Source: Allium sativum (lineage: Eukaryota > Streptophyta > Magnoliopsida > Asparagales > Amaryllidaceae). Taken from it: 64,000 bases of DNA. Of this stretch, positions 9,364-22,309 are shown piece after piece. The notes beneath the pieces are model-generated. The model searched no databases. It was not told the origin of the DNA and saw nothing but the letters and a program-made list of their open reading frames with translations. Within the stretch, counting starts at the first letter, position 1. Every line of letters starts with the position of its first letter. The position numbers and the translations under genes are program-made. The DNA lies in the NCBI GenBank assembly GCA_030737875.1, contig CM060912.1, forward strand, positions 203,621,231 through 203,685,230, written 5' to 3'.

Positions 9364-10660
9364 ATTAGGGTTGCAAAATTCGGTATTTTGAATTATGTTT
9401 TGGTTCTTGCTTGCTTGAATTCGTAGATAGTCAGGTATCGAATACACTGATATAAGAATTTTGCATAAATTCAATTATAAATGCGAAACTGTTTAACTCT
9501 CTCTGACTTGATTTTGTATTCGATACAATAAGTAAAATTGTTTACAGGATATAAATTTTGTTATATCTTACAAAATTTCTAAAGGGGTTCATTTTTTATA
9601 CTGATTTGTTATTTGGTTTTAAAATAACAATGAAATGGCTGTTTAGGGCAATCATCCTAAATGATGATCCCTAGAAATTTTGGGTATGAAATGGTTTTCA
9701 GGACAAACATTTTGTTTGTTTGTTATAAAATCTGAATAGAACAGTGAATTAATATATGATGTTAATTCTAACTTTGATTCCAGTTTTACCTGTTATACTG
9801 ATAATCTGAAGTCTGGAATTCTGGTTTAATATATTCATCTCTGTATGAATAAACTTAATGTATTCAGATTTAAACAATTCATTCATGGAAGATATAGGCA
9901 TGAAAAATGTTTAACAGATAAGCTTTTGACCTGACTTTGCCAAATTTTCTTTTGAATCAAAACCCGTTTGATAAATCAGTAAAATTGTCTTCATATTAAT
10001 TTTGGTTTAATGAAATCTAAAATTATGGAAATTTGATGAGAGAATTTATCTTGATTTGATCTTTCAACCTGGATATAAAATCAAAAGTTTGTTTGATTTA
10101 AGGATGTTAAAATCATGACTATGTCATACCCCTTCTAATTTCAGAAATCAAAATTTTACAGATTGGGGATCTGTAATATATATATTTAGAATATGGATTT
10201 GATTTACTGAAATCATTTATATGAAAAACTGTGTAGACAGTGTTTTCATAAAGAATAAATAAAAAAAACATTTGTTTACATTTTGATTTCAGATCAAAAG
10301 GGTCAACAGAATTGTAAGACATGAATTGTAGATTCACATATAAGCATTTTTTCACATGCAAGAATCTGATACATATTTATTTATGAATTTAGACTGCCTT
10401 GTTAAGAACATGAATTTATGTTAGATATTGATTTATGTTTAGATACAACTTCATCTAAGATTGTTAAACAGTTAACATATGGATGGATGTATAAACCATA
10501 TTATTTTAATTGCAGTACAGATTAATATGCATACATAGAAACTGTTAAGTTAATAATCGAAATGTTTGATTAATATGAGGATAAAAGTTATGGCTCAGTT
10601 ATGCATATATTTGATTTTGATCATAGACCATCTTTTGATTATCTGAGTTTCCAGGTTTTG

Positions 10661-10710
<50 letters not shown>

Positions 10711-13700
10711 AATGCATCATGATGTATTTGAGCAAACTTCATATGTATTACAATAGCACAAAGTATGACTTTGAATCATTTTCTGAAAGTAGCAAGTTGT
10801 TGCTTGAATTTTGGAGAAGTTTACACCAATAGTTGTACTTATAGATGAATTGATAATGTTATTTGTTTGTAATTTGTTACTTAACCAAAACATATGCTAA
10901 GTCTGCACTATATTTATACTTATATATATATGTATGTATATATACAATATGCTGCCTCTCAAATTTATACTAGCTGAAATCATTAGATGAAAGGGGACAG
11001 TACATAACACCTGCTGAGTTTGTGTTGTTTTGATTTGATATTTCAAAGTAAGTTTGATTTATATTTACCATAGTTAACAATGAGGTATTAACTGGTCTGT
11101 ACACAAAATGTATTAGTATATTTGTATAAATATATAGTGAAAGATCGATGACTTATGCAAATGATTTAAGTACAAGTGTTTATATCTTATCTACTATGTC
11201 AAAACTGTTTGATTATTGGTAGTGAAACATTTTAAGATGTATATTATATAAATTTTTGTTCATATGCTAATCTATGGCAATTTCAAATCAGTGAAACTGT
11301 TTTGACCAGTTCCTTAACTCAAAAAATAAAATAAAAAAAATGTTCCTTTGAATGGATATTGGATACTAAATTACCATGTCCCTTGAAGGCTTTGATACAT
11401 AATGATGTATCAGTGTTGTAAATAAGATTTACAAATAAATTTTATTTATAATTCCCTGTATAAGTTTTTTGTTTTTCAGGAAATAGAAATTAGCATTCTT
11501 TCCTAAGTGTTGTTTTAAATCTGGGATATATACATTTACATATGTATCCAGTCTTTTAAGCAGTGCCCATGATTCATCTAAGTAAGAAGTATTAAGTATG
11601 ACTTGACAATTTTATGAGATAGATCTGGGCAGATTATATGATGATGATGTGTTATAATACTTGCTTAAATAAAAGATATTAGATTGCATGTCACCTGCTA
11701 TATTACATGCCCTATCACATTAATCACTTTTTTTAATGTAATAATACTGCTACCTTATTTGATAAGGTAAATAATGTTATTAGAAATTGTTTCCACATGT
11801 ATGATAAATAGTCAATATATAAATATGACAGATGGTATACTCCTCGGATATTTGCATATTTGTAATATACTTTCAAATGGGTTGTTGTTTTGATGCATAT
11901 AGAAATTGTATACACGTTTGATGTATATAAATAAATGCATAAATATTAAATACATACGATGTATTTGACTCGTCCTAAACTCATGATTGAAATTATTTCA
12001 TACATGCAGGAATTATGGTTGCTGAAATTGTTTCAGCTCAGCCGAAAAATCAACTCAAAAGGGCACGTTTCCACAATACCAAATGTTACTATTTTCTACT
12101 TTAATTGGACTTTACAGACAAGGGAATATATATTGAAAACATATGTTTGTAACTGTACAAGACAGTGAGTGACACGGTTTGTAAATTTTATGCTTTTAAA
12201 CACGTATGTAATACTTTATAGTATATATATTTGAACATGTATTGTCACAGCGCAAATTTATGGATAACCTATTGAATTTTGTTTTGTGATAATACTGAAA
12301 GGGTCTGACCCTTTGTTTGTATAATGGATACAAAATAAAACAAATGTGCCTTGATTAGAGGAAGATCTGTGTGTATTTATTTTACATGTATGGTGGAAAA
12401 CTACAAGGGATGAAATATAGTTTGGTGTTAAATTATTAATGCAATACAGTTGCATAATTCTGTGTATAAAAGATTTTCAGTTTGTATAATATATATACTA
12501 TGATATGGATGTATCACTATGATGATAGGAATGTATGTTCTCACGTCAGCAATATTAATTGATGTTTCCTTTTGTAAAAGTAGTATGTTTAACATGGAAG
12601 TTATATTACTTTGTTACTTCACTTTCCCAATTCATACATGGCTCGAATTAGTGTAGTAAAAGTAACTGGACCTTCAAGGCCTGGTTATATTTATAACTTA
12701 ACGGGTTAAATCAATCTTAACAATTGTTGATGAATGATTTGCTGCAATTTATTTAAATGGCTATTCAGATTAGCCTGAAATTGGTTTTAAAATGCCCATA
12801 GTTATGAATAAGTATATTTTAATTCCACGTTAATAATTATAATATTTAAAATCTTATTTTTTTTTAGTGTGGAATGAAAAATTATCATTTTAAAATAATT
12901 GTATTTTAAAATGTTTAAACGACTCTGATATCGTTCGCCACTACGAATTATAAATTCCCTTTATAGCAGATTTTGTTATATTAAGTCATGGTGACGTCTT
13001 CCAATAATATACTCATCACTGTCCAAGATCAATGGTTGTAACTAACGCCAAAGCGTTGTGCACCTTTTATTTTGGTTATATGCGATGGAGTAAAATGTGG
13101 TGCTCCAACCTATTATTGGGTTTGACTTAACTAGGCTGCATAATACGATTATGGCCTTAGAGACAAAAGCATGAATTATTCTACATTTTGAGCAAATGAA
13201 TAATACTGAATAAAATGTTCAACATGCGATCCAAGAGTTATATAGAAAATATAATTGACATAAGATGTCTACCTAAAAGGTTGTGTTTTGAGTTTAGCCA
13301 AAGCTGGGTCAAGGCATAACTAGATATGGATCTTGGAACACCATTATATGTATATAATGATTTACATATACAAACAGAGGGATGTTAATTTGAGTGGGAG
13401 CGTATTTTAGTTTAAATTACATATTTATGTTAATATAAATTTTGATTGTCAAAATTTTGTGATTAAATAAATATGTACAGAATCAGTTATTATTTTATCT
13501 AATGTAGATATTAAATAATAAATAACTCGATAATTTAATCCTTCAGAAGGATATAAATTGAATTAAATCAAATTTCTTGACTAACATTGAAATTTGAGGA
13601 TTGTCCTCAAACAAATCAAACGTAATTGTTCTAACAAATATAGAGGATCTAAAACCAAAGCCAAAGTATGACTTCAATAAGATATAAATGTTATAATAAT

Positions 13701-14079
13701 CTACTTATACATTCCTAGTATTAGATACTAGATATAAATCACATAAATGTATGTTGATTTAAAGAAATTGCAGAATAAGTAGAAATCTGATAAAAAGACA
13801 AGTGGACTTACAATTGGAAATGAAGCAAACGTTGATGGATTATCCATAAAAAGTTAATTCTTGTTGATTATACTGGCTTAATTAAATAAATAAAATAATT
13901 GTTATTATGAAATTCCACTTAAAATAAATGTTATAATAGATCTTGTTGAGACAAGTTTGAATTTCATTTGTAATAAAAGAACAATTGTTATTCATTTTAT
14001 TTAAATGAAATATCATATGGAATTTCACAAATAGTTAATGATCCTTGTAAATCCTTAACTATAATGTACTTGACATTAA
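9364..14079 (+). other. Non-coding internal region of Copia C
   Basis: About 4.7 kb of AT-rich DNA with no ORF above 80 codons. Contains an (AT)n microsatellite at about 10668-10706. No gag could be read; it would be expected here. Confidence 0.6.
10668..10706. repeat. (AT)n microsatellite
   Basis: About 19 AT units inside Copia C. Confidence 0.95.
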
Positions 14080-15420
14080 AAATGAGAGGATTAAATTCAA
14101 TGATTTGAATCCTATATACCTTTAGTATTACCGGTTGGCCCAGTAAACAAGAAAGTATATCAAAACTCCATAATGATGGAATTTTAAGATCATTTGGTTT
14201 TGAATTATATGAAGAATACATATCTTGTTTATTAGGCAATATAACTGAATCACCTTTCACTTGACACAGTGAATGAGTGATAAGTATTGGGTCTCGTACA
14301 TAATGATGTATATGGAGCAATGAATACATAAACTAGAGGTAGTTTTTATCATTTCATTAGATTTACTGATGATATCAGTAGATAAAGATACGTGTATCTT
14401 ATGAAACACATATTAGATTCCTTTGAAAAGATCAAGGAATTCAAAGTGGAGATAGAAACCAATTTTGATAGAAAATAAATTCTCTTCGAACAGATCAAAG
14501 AGAATGTTTAAGCCAATTAATTAATGACTGTCCATATAAGTTTGAAATTGTTTCATAACTTACTCCATCTAGAAGACATATTGGAATGGTGTATCTGAAA
14601 GGAGATATTGTACCTTATAAGATAAAATACGATTAATGATAAGTCATATAGATCTTCCAATAAATTAAATTTAGAACAATTATATTAAATCCCACTAAAA
14701 CGATCTAAAGACGCTGTATGAGATATGGAATAGGAAATGTCCTAATGTGTATAATACAATGATTTGGGATGTAAGGCGTTTGTTAAACGTCCTTCCTCTG
14801 ATAAGATCGGACCCAAATTAGATAACTATTTTGTGTAATTTCCATAGGAAACAAATGGATATTAATTTTATAAATCCTCTGAGAATAAAAATGTTTATTT
14901 CTCGAATTGGTATCCTTATAAAGGAGAGTCAGTCTCTAACATTCCGATGAGAATAAAATAGAATCCGAAACGTCTCGGAGACCACAAAATACCATTGAAT
15001 CTTGTATAGACAAGAAATTGAGTGGGAGTGACATAATAATTACAATGTTATATATCGATAACACATTAATTATTGTGAATAATGTTAGTTTTAAAACAAG
15101 AAATAAATTCTGATTCTAAGAAAGAAAATGTTTGGATTAAGAAGTTCGTGATTGAACTTAATTCATTGTTGATCCAATGATTTACATTGCGATAACAATG
15201 TGGGTACTGCTCAGGCCTAAAACGTTAAACTCATAATCGATCCAAACATATATTTTAAGAAATATAACTCTTATGTGAAGTTGTTCACAGAAGAAATAAA
15301 CATATCTGCAAAGTTACAAAAGTTGTAATATTGCAGACCTAATGAATTAAACTCTGTCGCAGCAGAAGTTTAATAATCACACTAGTTTCATAAGTATACG
15401 ATACGCAAACGATTGACTCT
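14080..15420 (+). pseudogene. pol: Heavily decayed Copia pol in Copia C
   Basis: Pieces of pol can be read in order through many stops and frame changes. About 14160-14262 resembles the GAG-pre-integrase domain (KLHNDGIL then SCLLGNITESPFT). About 14353-14460 resembles the integrase core (RFTDDISR, RYVYLMKH, DSFEKIKEF). Near 14707 KTLYEIWNRK matches the conserved 'TPYEIW' region. At 15041-15085 TMLYIDNTLIIVNNV matches the RT active-site region with YVDD changed to YIDN. About 15370-15410 resembles the end of RNase H. Order and strand agree with the LTR orientation. It cannot encode active enzymes. Confidence 0.6.
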
Positions 15421-15436
15421 AGTGCAAGTGGGAGAT

Positions 15437-16908
15437 TGTTAGAGTTTGTGCCCTAGAGGCAATTCATTTGATGAGATTGATAACACTGTTGATGTTATTA
15501 TTTTATTTGAAATAAAATATTATTCTATTATATTGTATTTACTGCGTAATATAAATAATAATATAATAGAAGTCCTTAGAATAATAATACGGAATTATAT
15601 AGTTCGAGTAAGACTGAACTTGAGATTATATAATATGATAAGTATTATAATTCTTAAATGCCCCTAGTCGAGTTTTATTGTTTATATAGGACAACAATAA
15701 AGCGTTGAGACTAGTGTATTGATTGACTGATGATCACATCTCATTGATCATTAATATACATGGTATTAAAGTCAATATATAAATACGTATTGGAGAATAG
15801 CGTATTGGGCTGACCCACCATGAGATAACTACATGGAATATAATTAACAATATCATAAGTTGTTCTCATAGTGACAGTGATGTAATGGTCCTCAGACCTG
15901 AAATCATTATAATTTTATTCGAGGATATTTATGTTTTGATATCATCTAAAGTTATTTCGTAATAGAGTAATGATAACGGTGATCATTGGATATATCTTGA
16001 ATCGAATGAAAATTATGAATGATCTAGATGGAATTTAACCCTACGATATATTTGTAGTGATATCCATGGGCCTCTTGATTGAGTGAGACTGTGAAATGCA
16101 TGGCCGTGCTCAAATATTGATTTGTTTTAAACAGTCTACTCATCGATTAAGAAAATTGGATTAAATTATAACGAGGATGATACGATCCATGCCTCTAGTT
16201 TAATCCTGGATATATTGGTTAAAAGGATTATATTACATTGATACACTGCTCACCGAAAGGTTGTATCGAATCAATGATATTATTATAACTTGGGTAGCAG
16301 CGACGTATTGCTAGATGCCAATCACTGTTTATAATTTAAATACGATTTAAATTATTGCCAACGTTATAGTAACCTATAGGGTCACACACTTAGAACGTTA
16401 TAAAGGGAAGAACATGTATTGGATAAATAAAATATCAAATTTGTTGATGTTTTATTTTAATGTTGAAATGGTATAATGACGGTTTCCTTGTTTAATGGTG
16501 CACACTTGATTTTATAAGGGTTTTATTTTATTCCTTATAAATACACGTGTGAACTAGTGCTAAATTAGATCAGATCTAATTAGAAAACATAACCGTAAAA
16601 ATTACTTTTTCAATTCGCATCCTCAATCATGGCGGCTAGCACCAGATCCCTTTTTCATCTTCGATTTGATCGAAATGGAGCTCGTTCGTGTGGATTACTT
16701 ATAGAGGCCCAGCATATTGTTGAGCTACTGATTCGAGGAGCCAGCAGATGATTCCATCAATTCGCACAAATCAAATTGGGGATTTTACAAGCACGCGAGG
16801 TACAATCTTTCGATTTATTGATTTTTGCATAGATCCGTGGTTTTAATATGTTAAAAATGTTTAAATTTGTGGTATCGATCAGATCGATTTAGCCCGTAAA
16901 TTCCTTCA
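15437..16908 (+). repeat. 3' LTR of Copia C
   Basis: Near-identical partner of 7879-9350; ends CCTTCA, followed by the second GTGAA. Confidence 0.95.
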
Positions 16909-16913
16909 GTGAA

Positions 16914-17688
16914 AACCTTCGATGAGCGTCGAGTGTCTCGAAGATCTCTTGCAGTGGGAGTCTTTGATGAGCGTTGAGTGGCTTAGAGTTCCCATGCGGA
17001 AGATTTCCTCGTTGTCGTTCTGCATGTGATGAAACATGTTTGCATTGTGTCCGCGGATGTTGTAGCACCGACAATATCCTATAGAGTCCCTTGGTAGGCT
17101 CGTCGGGCTTTCAGGTCTTGGCCTTTTACATGGTTGGAAGTTGCAGATCGCGAGATGGATTTTCTCGGGGGTGTTGCTAAGAGCAGTATAGCTGTGGAAA
17201 TATGGGAGTCGAAGACAATTCCATCCATTGCTGCGACTACCTTTGATGTTGCCGGCGCGAGCAAGATTGCGCACAGCGATAGAATTAGAGTTGTTGGAGC
17301 TCTGAATGTCGTCACGAGGCAGGATGTTGAGGGTAGGAGCGTGATTCCTTTAGGTTAGATTTCGGCATTGGAAGTAGCCGGCATTCGTGCAGAAGATTTC
17401 CTGAATCTTTGATTGCTTCTGATCGGTCCATGCTCTAAGTTTGGAATCAGGTAGTATGCCATTTGTGAGCTGGATGAGTGCAATTCGAGGAGTAGGTTTC
17501 TCGACCTTAGCCAAGGCAGTGCGGGATCTTGCGAGATAGCCTTTGAGAGTTTTCACGAGTGCCTTGGTAAATGTTTGGGACTGAGAGGATGTCTCTGGGC
17601 GTCGTGATGTGCATCCTGGATTGTGCGACCAATCTTTTGGCTAGTTAGTCGAGAGTGGAGATAGTTCAAGGTGGAAGTCGAGACAACC
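16914..17688 (-). pseudogene. gag: Tat-like Gypsy gag, copy 2, C-terminal part
   Basis: On the minus strand 17350-17556 reads LKGYLARSRTALAKVEKPTPR and ...LTNGILPDSKL, the distal part of the retrotransposon gag domain. About 16940-17080 reads CRCYNIRGHNANMFHHMQND, a decayed form of the CxxH...GH...C finger found after gag in Tat elements. Frameshifts and stops are present. The N-terminal part continues at 21289-22300 beyond the solo LTR. The distal end merges into the ~45-bp tandem repeat that Copia C interrupts. Confidence 0.6.
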
Positions 17689-20600
17689 TGGATTGTAACA
17701 ACCCGCTCATTCCATGATAATGGATTTAAATATTTTATTTAAATCTATCGTCGTATCCGAGGTGTCACTCAAAACGTCGTTTTCCACAAACGATAAAATT
17801 AGGATTCAGGACCACTTCCATTGAGTCCGGATCATCGTTTATGACCTTTTTGACTATAAGCATCGATACCTTTTTAGTTAGTGAAATTTGGCCGGTTCTC
17901 ATTAGAATGTGTGGCCAAAATATCATTTTTCACATACGAATGAATTTGGACTCGAAACCACTTCCATCGGGTTCGAAACGTCGTTTAGGTGTTCGAAAAC
18001 TATAAGGTTCGATATGTTCCGAGTTCGTGAAAATTGGCACTTTGGGCTAGGGCTTGGTTGAGCTAACCTAGCTCATCATATAATTCACCTAGCTTCCTCC
18101 CACTCTTCATTCATTCTCCAAACACTTAGAAGAATAGAAAATGGGGAAGGGAATGGGAAATTAGAATTCCTAAGCTAGGGCTTCCAATCTAGAGCTCAAT
18201 TCTTATGCAAATCCAATTCTATGATATGGGTAAGCTCTCTCTACTCGTTCTCTACCTTTCTCTCCTCTCAATTTCAGATTTTTATGATGTTCTAACATCC
18301 ATGAGTCTTCATATGTGTTCATGAGGTGATTAGAGAGGAGTGACTGAAGAAAGAAAGGTTCTTTGCTTGAATTTGTGCTTGTTCTTCCTTGTTGGAGCTT
18401 GTTCTTGCCATTCATGAGTGAAAGGTGAGTTCTTTTTGAACTCACATCTATGCCACAAGCCTACGTGCTTGTACAAGTATAATTTAGTGTTCATATGAGT
18501 TGCATTTGCTTGTTGATTTGGTTAGGTTAGTATAACTTAGCCGATTTCATGTGTTTATATTCCATTGAGTTGAAATTTATGAAAATGATCGTTTATACGA
18601 CCTAATCTAAGTGTTATGAGTTGATTTGGTGATGTTGTGAAGCTCCATTGTCCCCCGGCAAATATCTAAATCTTCATGAGTCGCTCGAATCGCCTTGTTG
18701 TGTATTGGTTTGGAATTTTGTTCATACTTGACTTTATAAATCGAACCATTGAAATCTTATGTATATGTATGTTGATCACACGATCATTTCACATGATGTA
18801 AGTCGAGTAAGTGGTGTTGTGAAGTACTGTTGTTGCTCCCGGCAAGTTCTAAGACTTCACGATTCGCTTATATCGCGTTTCTTCATTTGGTTTAGAAATT
18901 GGGTTCGAAAATCTTCTTGTGCAATTGAATTGAATCACACTTGTCTCCGGCTCCAATGGAAGGTGTACAAGCACCGGAACCAGTCGTCACAAGGCCGAAG
19001 AGAAGCGTCGGAGCTCGATAGGTCGCGACTGGGGTCGAATCCCCCATCACCCGTGCCTGGGCATTCGCCCAGGCACTGACCGGTCGACCGCCCAATTAGG
19101 GTCGGTCGACAGGTCCGGGCTGTGCCTGGGCATATGCCCATGCACAGAGGCCGGTCGACAGGTCCTGGGGGGCCGGTCGACCGGTCAAGTCTCTGTCTTG
19201 AACCGGTCGACCGGTCCCCCCAGGGCTGTCGACTGGTGACAGATCTGGGCAACGCCCAGATCTATCCCCAACCGGTCAACCGGCCCTCCTTGGGCGGTCG
19301 ACCGGTGACAGACCTGGGCGTTGCCCAGGCCTGTTTCCCCCCCTCTTCTGCAATTTTAGTCGCGCATCGAGGCGCGCACCTCTGTGTTCTTCGGACCTCC
19401 TTCCCGACACTCCCCCGTGCGTATCACGACAATCTTGAGTTCGCTCGGATTGTCGTAGTCGCACCGTCTCGTTTGGTTTTCTAATCGTTTTGAAACCACG
19501 AGATGTGAATTTATGATCTATGATGTTTGTGTTCTGTTCGCTTCAGCGACGGTTTTTATAATTAATTAAACCACAATGGATAATGGGGTTGTATATGGTC
19601 AATGGATACCGAACCAATGTTTAATCAGTTTTTAAATTCAAATCCTTTTAAAAATAAATTCGATTTCTAAACTCGGTTCTGATTCTATTGACTTATATAC
19701 GATTCCTTATCCTATCGATCGAACGAGAAATCTAGTTTATTTACCTTAGTAAAACCGAGGACTATGACCCCTTATATATTTACTTCGGCGAATAATTCTT
19801 GGACTCGTTCGCTTGAACATATGTGGCGATTTTCTCTGTTTTGAATAGAAACCAACTATGGGTTCGTAAATATTCGAGAATAGCATGTGGTTATGGGACA
19901 TGTCGCTATTTCCTTTTATTGACTAGCTCGGAGTACTTTCTATTCACCCGGATCGATGTGATCCCTTATGACTTGTGTTTTGTGGTCCTCGATCGCCCTA
20001 ATGGGATTTACGATTCTTGGATTTCACCTATGGGACTTCGGTCCAACTTTTATGACTTGTGTTCTGTGGTCCTCGATCGCCCGAGTGGGATTTACGATTC
20101 TTGGATTTCACCTAGGGGACTTCAGTCCAACTTTCTATGATTTATGATGTTTTCCAAAGATTTCACGATTTACATGTTTTCTCTCTTCCGGGGTCACGAC
20201 CCGGCTTCATGAGGAGCTTTGGCTCAAACTATAGGTTAGCTACCTAGAGATCGTTTCTCATCTGTGAACCTGCAAGCCCTCTTTATGATGTTTTCTGTTT
20301 TCTAGGGATTCACGATTCATGTGTTTCTCTCTCCCGGCACCGTGGGGAACTTCTTTATGATATTTTCTGGATTTCGAGTGATTTTTAGATTCTCGATTTC
20401 CTTGATGCAATGCGCATCAATTTGATTTGTATTTGGCATTCCGTTGTCATTCATGTATTCAGTTTATTTGGCATTCCGTTGTCATTCATGGGTTCAGTTT
20501 TATTTGGCATTCCACTGTCATTTCCTGTTGTGTGCTTTTATTTGAATATTGCATTCTATATTAGCTATGAGATTATTTAGAGATATTTGTGTACTGACAT

Positions 20601-21288
20601 TTCATTGTCATTCCCTGATTTTGTTGACATGCCATGTTTCATATTTATTTATGAGTAGATGTTATTAGTAGAATCATGTCATCCTGGGTTACATCTCTTG
20701 TTATCTCAGTTTATTTGATAAGTACAGCTAGATTGACTCGTTTATTGTTTATTCTTATAAATAATACTCGGGTCAGACCGAGTCATTTTAGGTACTCCTC
20801 TGGGACTCATCGCAGGATTGATCTTCCGCTTTCAGCTTGCTACTCTGTCTCTGCAGTTTTATGTACTTTTGTACCTCTGACATTGTCTACCGTTGTGTAC
20901 ATATTCTTTTATCTAGATCTTGGTACATGTATTAGTGGATCTTTGTTGACCACTAGCTTGTTGTACAAATTCTTGGTTTATTCATATCTATTCCGCCTTT
21001 GTGATATGATTATTCTATGTCTGGCTTTGAGATATACCATATTTATATTGTTGTTGTTGTCTATTTTATACTGCTTTCCGGATTGCATATAGCCGTTGTG
21101 TAGTTGCCCTATGTGCCGAATGGTCATGTCGAAATTTTAATTGGTATCAGAAATCGATGTGCATTACTCACATGGAGCAATTATACAATCGGTCGCCCTT
21201 CACAAACCTTATTCTCCGTTATGGTCTACGACATTTCCCTGAAATGAACTGGACGATAGTGGGTATAGAGGCGGGGCGTTACATGGAT
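17689..21288 (+). mobile_element. Solo Gypsy LTR (3590 bp) with 5-bp TSD
   Basis: LTR at 17694-21283, TGTAACAACCCG...GGGCGTTACA, flanked by TGGAT at 17689-17693 and 21284-21288. The ends and length fit Tekay/Del chromovirus LTRs; + orientation is inferred from the GGGGCGTTACA end. It splits gag copy 2. Contains direct repeats (about 18610-18900; an ~86-bp duplication at 19965-20140; three ~45-bp units with GGCATTCC at 20435-20525) and the GTCGAC/hairpin block at 19053-19332. A diverged relative lies at 29163-31761. Confidence 0.88.
19053..19332. promoter_or_regulatory. Composite GTCGAC-pair / hairpin array in solo LTR
   Basis: Four GTCGAC pairs start at 19083/19105, 19154/19176, 19206/19228 and 19275/19297 (19275 is GTCAAC); every pair is exactly 22 bp apart. 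They alternate with hairpins: GTGCCTGGGC/GCCCAGGCAC (19053-19076), a near-perfect CTGTGC...GCACAG inverted repeat (about 19120-19147), AGATCTGGGC/GCCCAGATCT (19241-19263) and AGACCTGGGC/GCCCAGGCCT (19310-19332). The block is a GC-rich island in AT-rich surroundings. Confidence 0.8.
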
Positions 21289-22300
21289 AGAGCCGTCTTG
21301 CATAAAGACGGGGAAGCATTTGCACTTTATGGCGTTGGCGACGTGTAATGAACCCATATGCCATTTGTGGCGGCTAATGAAGCTTCGAGAATCATGGCTT
21401 CTTTAAGTATGGAGTAATATTGGCCTATTGAATGTGGGCGCCATTCGGTATTAAGGATAGCCGAAGTGAATGGGTTACGCCTCGAGTGGGTTTCTCTGGA
21501 GTGGTTGTCGTTTCTTCGTATATCTCTTATAATTATTCGGACCATGTCTAGGAGATATGCTAAAGGGAAATTTTCTTATGGAACCCATTAGTTTCGACGA
21601 ATTTCGGGATTCCCATTCCGTCGACGTCTTCTATTATACACATCCGGCTCGCTCTCTTTCATGCCATGGATGGTCTGGTTTTGGTATGGGTGTTGAGGTT
21701 GAGCGAGCTGGTGTGCACCCTTGTCCGGAAGTACTCTGGCCCGACGGGTTGCTAGAAGAGTGGGACCCTGGTTGTGAGTGGCGACAGTTGGGCTATTCCG
21801 AGTAGAAGGTTGGTTATTCGGACCTGGTTTGTAATTGTGCTCTTTGGCCGGAAGTGATGGTGGTTCGATCATCATGTCATTTCTGTCGCCGTTGTTGTCG
21901 CCGTACGAGTGATGGAGCGGATGACGATGTTTTTAATGAGGCTGAACCTTCTTTCTTGACGTGGGCCCCTAACTTCGAAAGAATAAATTTTCGATGTGGC
22001 GTACCGCGAGCAGGCGCGGTTCTGAGAAAGCTGAAGTAGAATGATGATGTGTTGATTTTCTTGAAGTTGGCACACAAGGTTGATGTTAATCTTCAGCGCC
22101 CATCGCGTGAGCTGCATTCTCATATTTCTTATTAAATGTGCGAATCAGTGCTTGAGTCACATGAACTTCGAGGTCCATAAGTGGAAGGAAATCCGTTTTC
22201 GAAGGGTCCTCAGCCACTCGGGGCTGGTGAGAGGTACCGGCGTCAATTGTGACCAACGCGGTGAGCGTTGGATTTTGCCGGAATCTGCTTAATGCCGGTA
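21289..22300 (-). pseudogene. gag: Tat-like Gypsy gag, copy 2, N-terminal part
   Basis: The minus strand reads in parallel with gag copy 1. The 21588-21875 segment is rich in Pro, Asn and Arg, like 23339-23653, and 21327-21545 matches the start of the gag domain (IRDIRR...RRNPFTSAILNTEW versus IVRKMRG...RRDPFTRRVKVAEW). Many frameshifts. Interrupted at 21289 by the solo LTR and continued at 17688. The N-terminal acidic segment lies near 22080-22290. Confidence 0.6.
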
Positions 22301-22309
22301 AGAGTCATG

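Larger units (their letters stand above)
7874..16913 (+). mobile_element. Copia family C element, + orientation, complete with 5-bp TSD, non-autonomous
   Basis: Two 1472-bp LTRs (7879-9350, 15437-16908) flank a 6.1-kb internal region; TSD GTGAA at 7874-7878 and 16909-16913. The primer site TGGTATCAGAGC is at 9352-9363 and the purine tract AAGTGGGAGA directly precedes 15437. By eye I find only three differences between the LTRs, so insertion is recent, yet the internal region has only stop-riddled pol relics. It was therefore probably copied using proteins from another element. Confidence 0.93.

Noticed and set aside
20676..21092. 138-codon + strand ORF
   Set aside because: Lies inside the solo LTR, hydrophobic by composition, no homologous frame in the sister LTR; a chance ORF.
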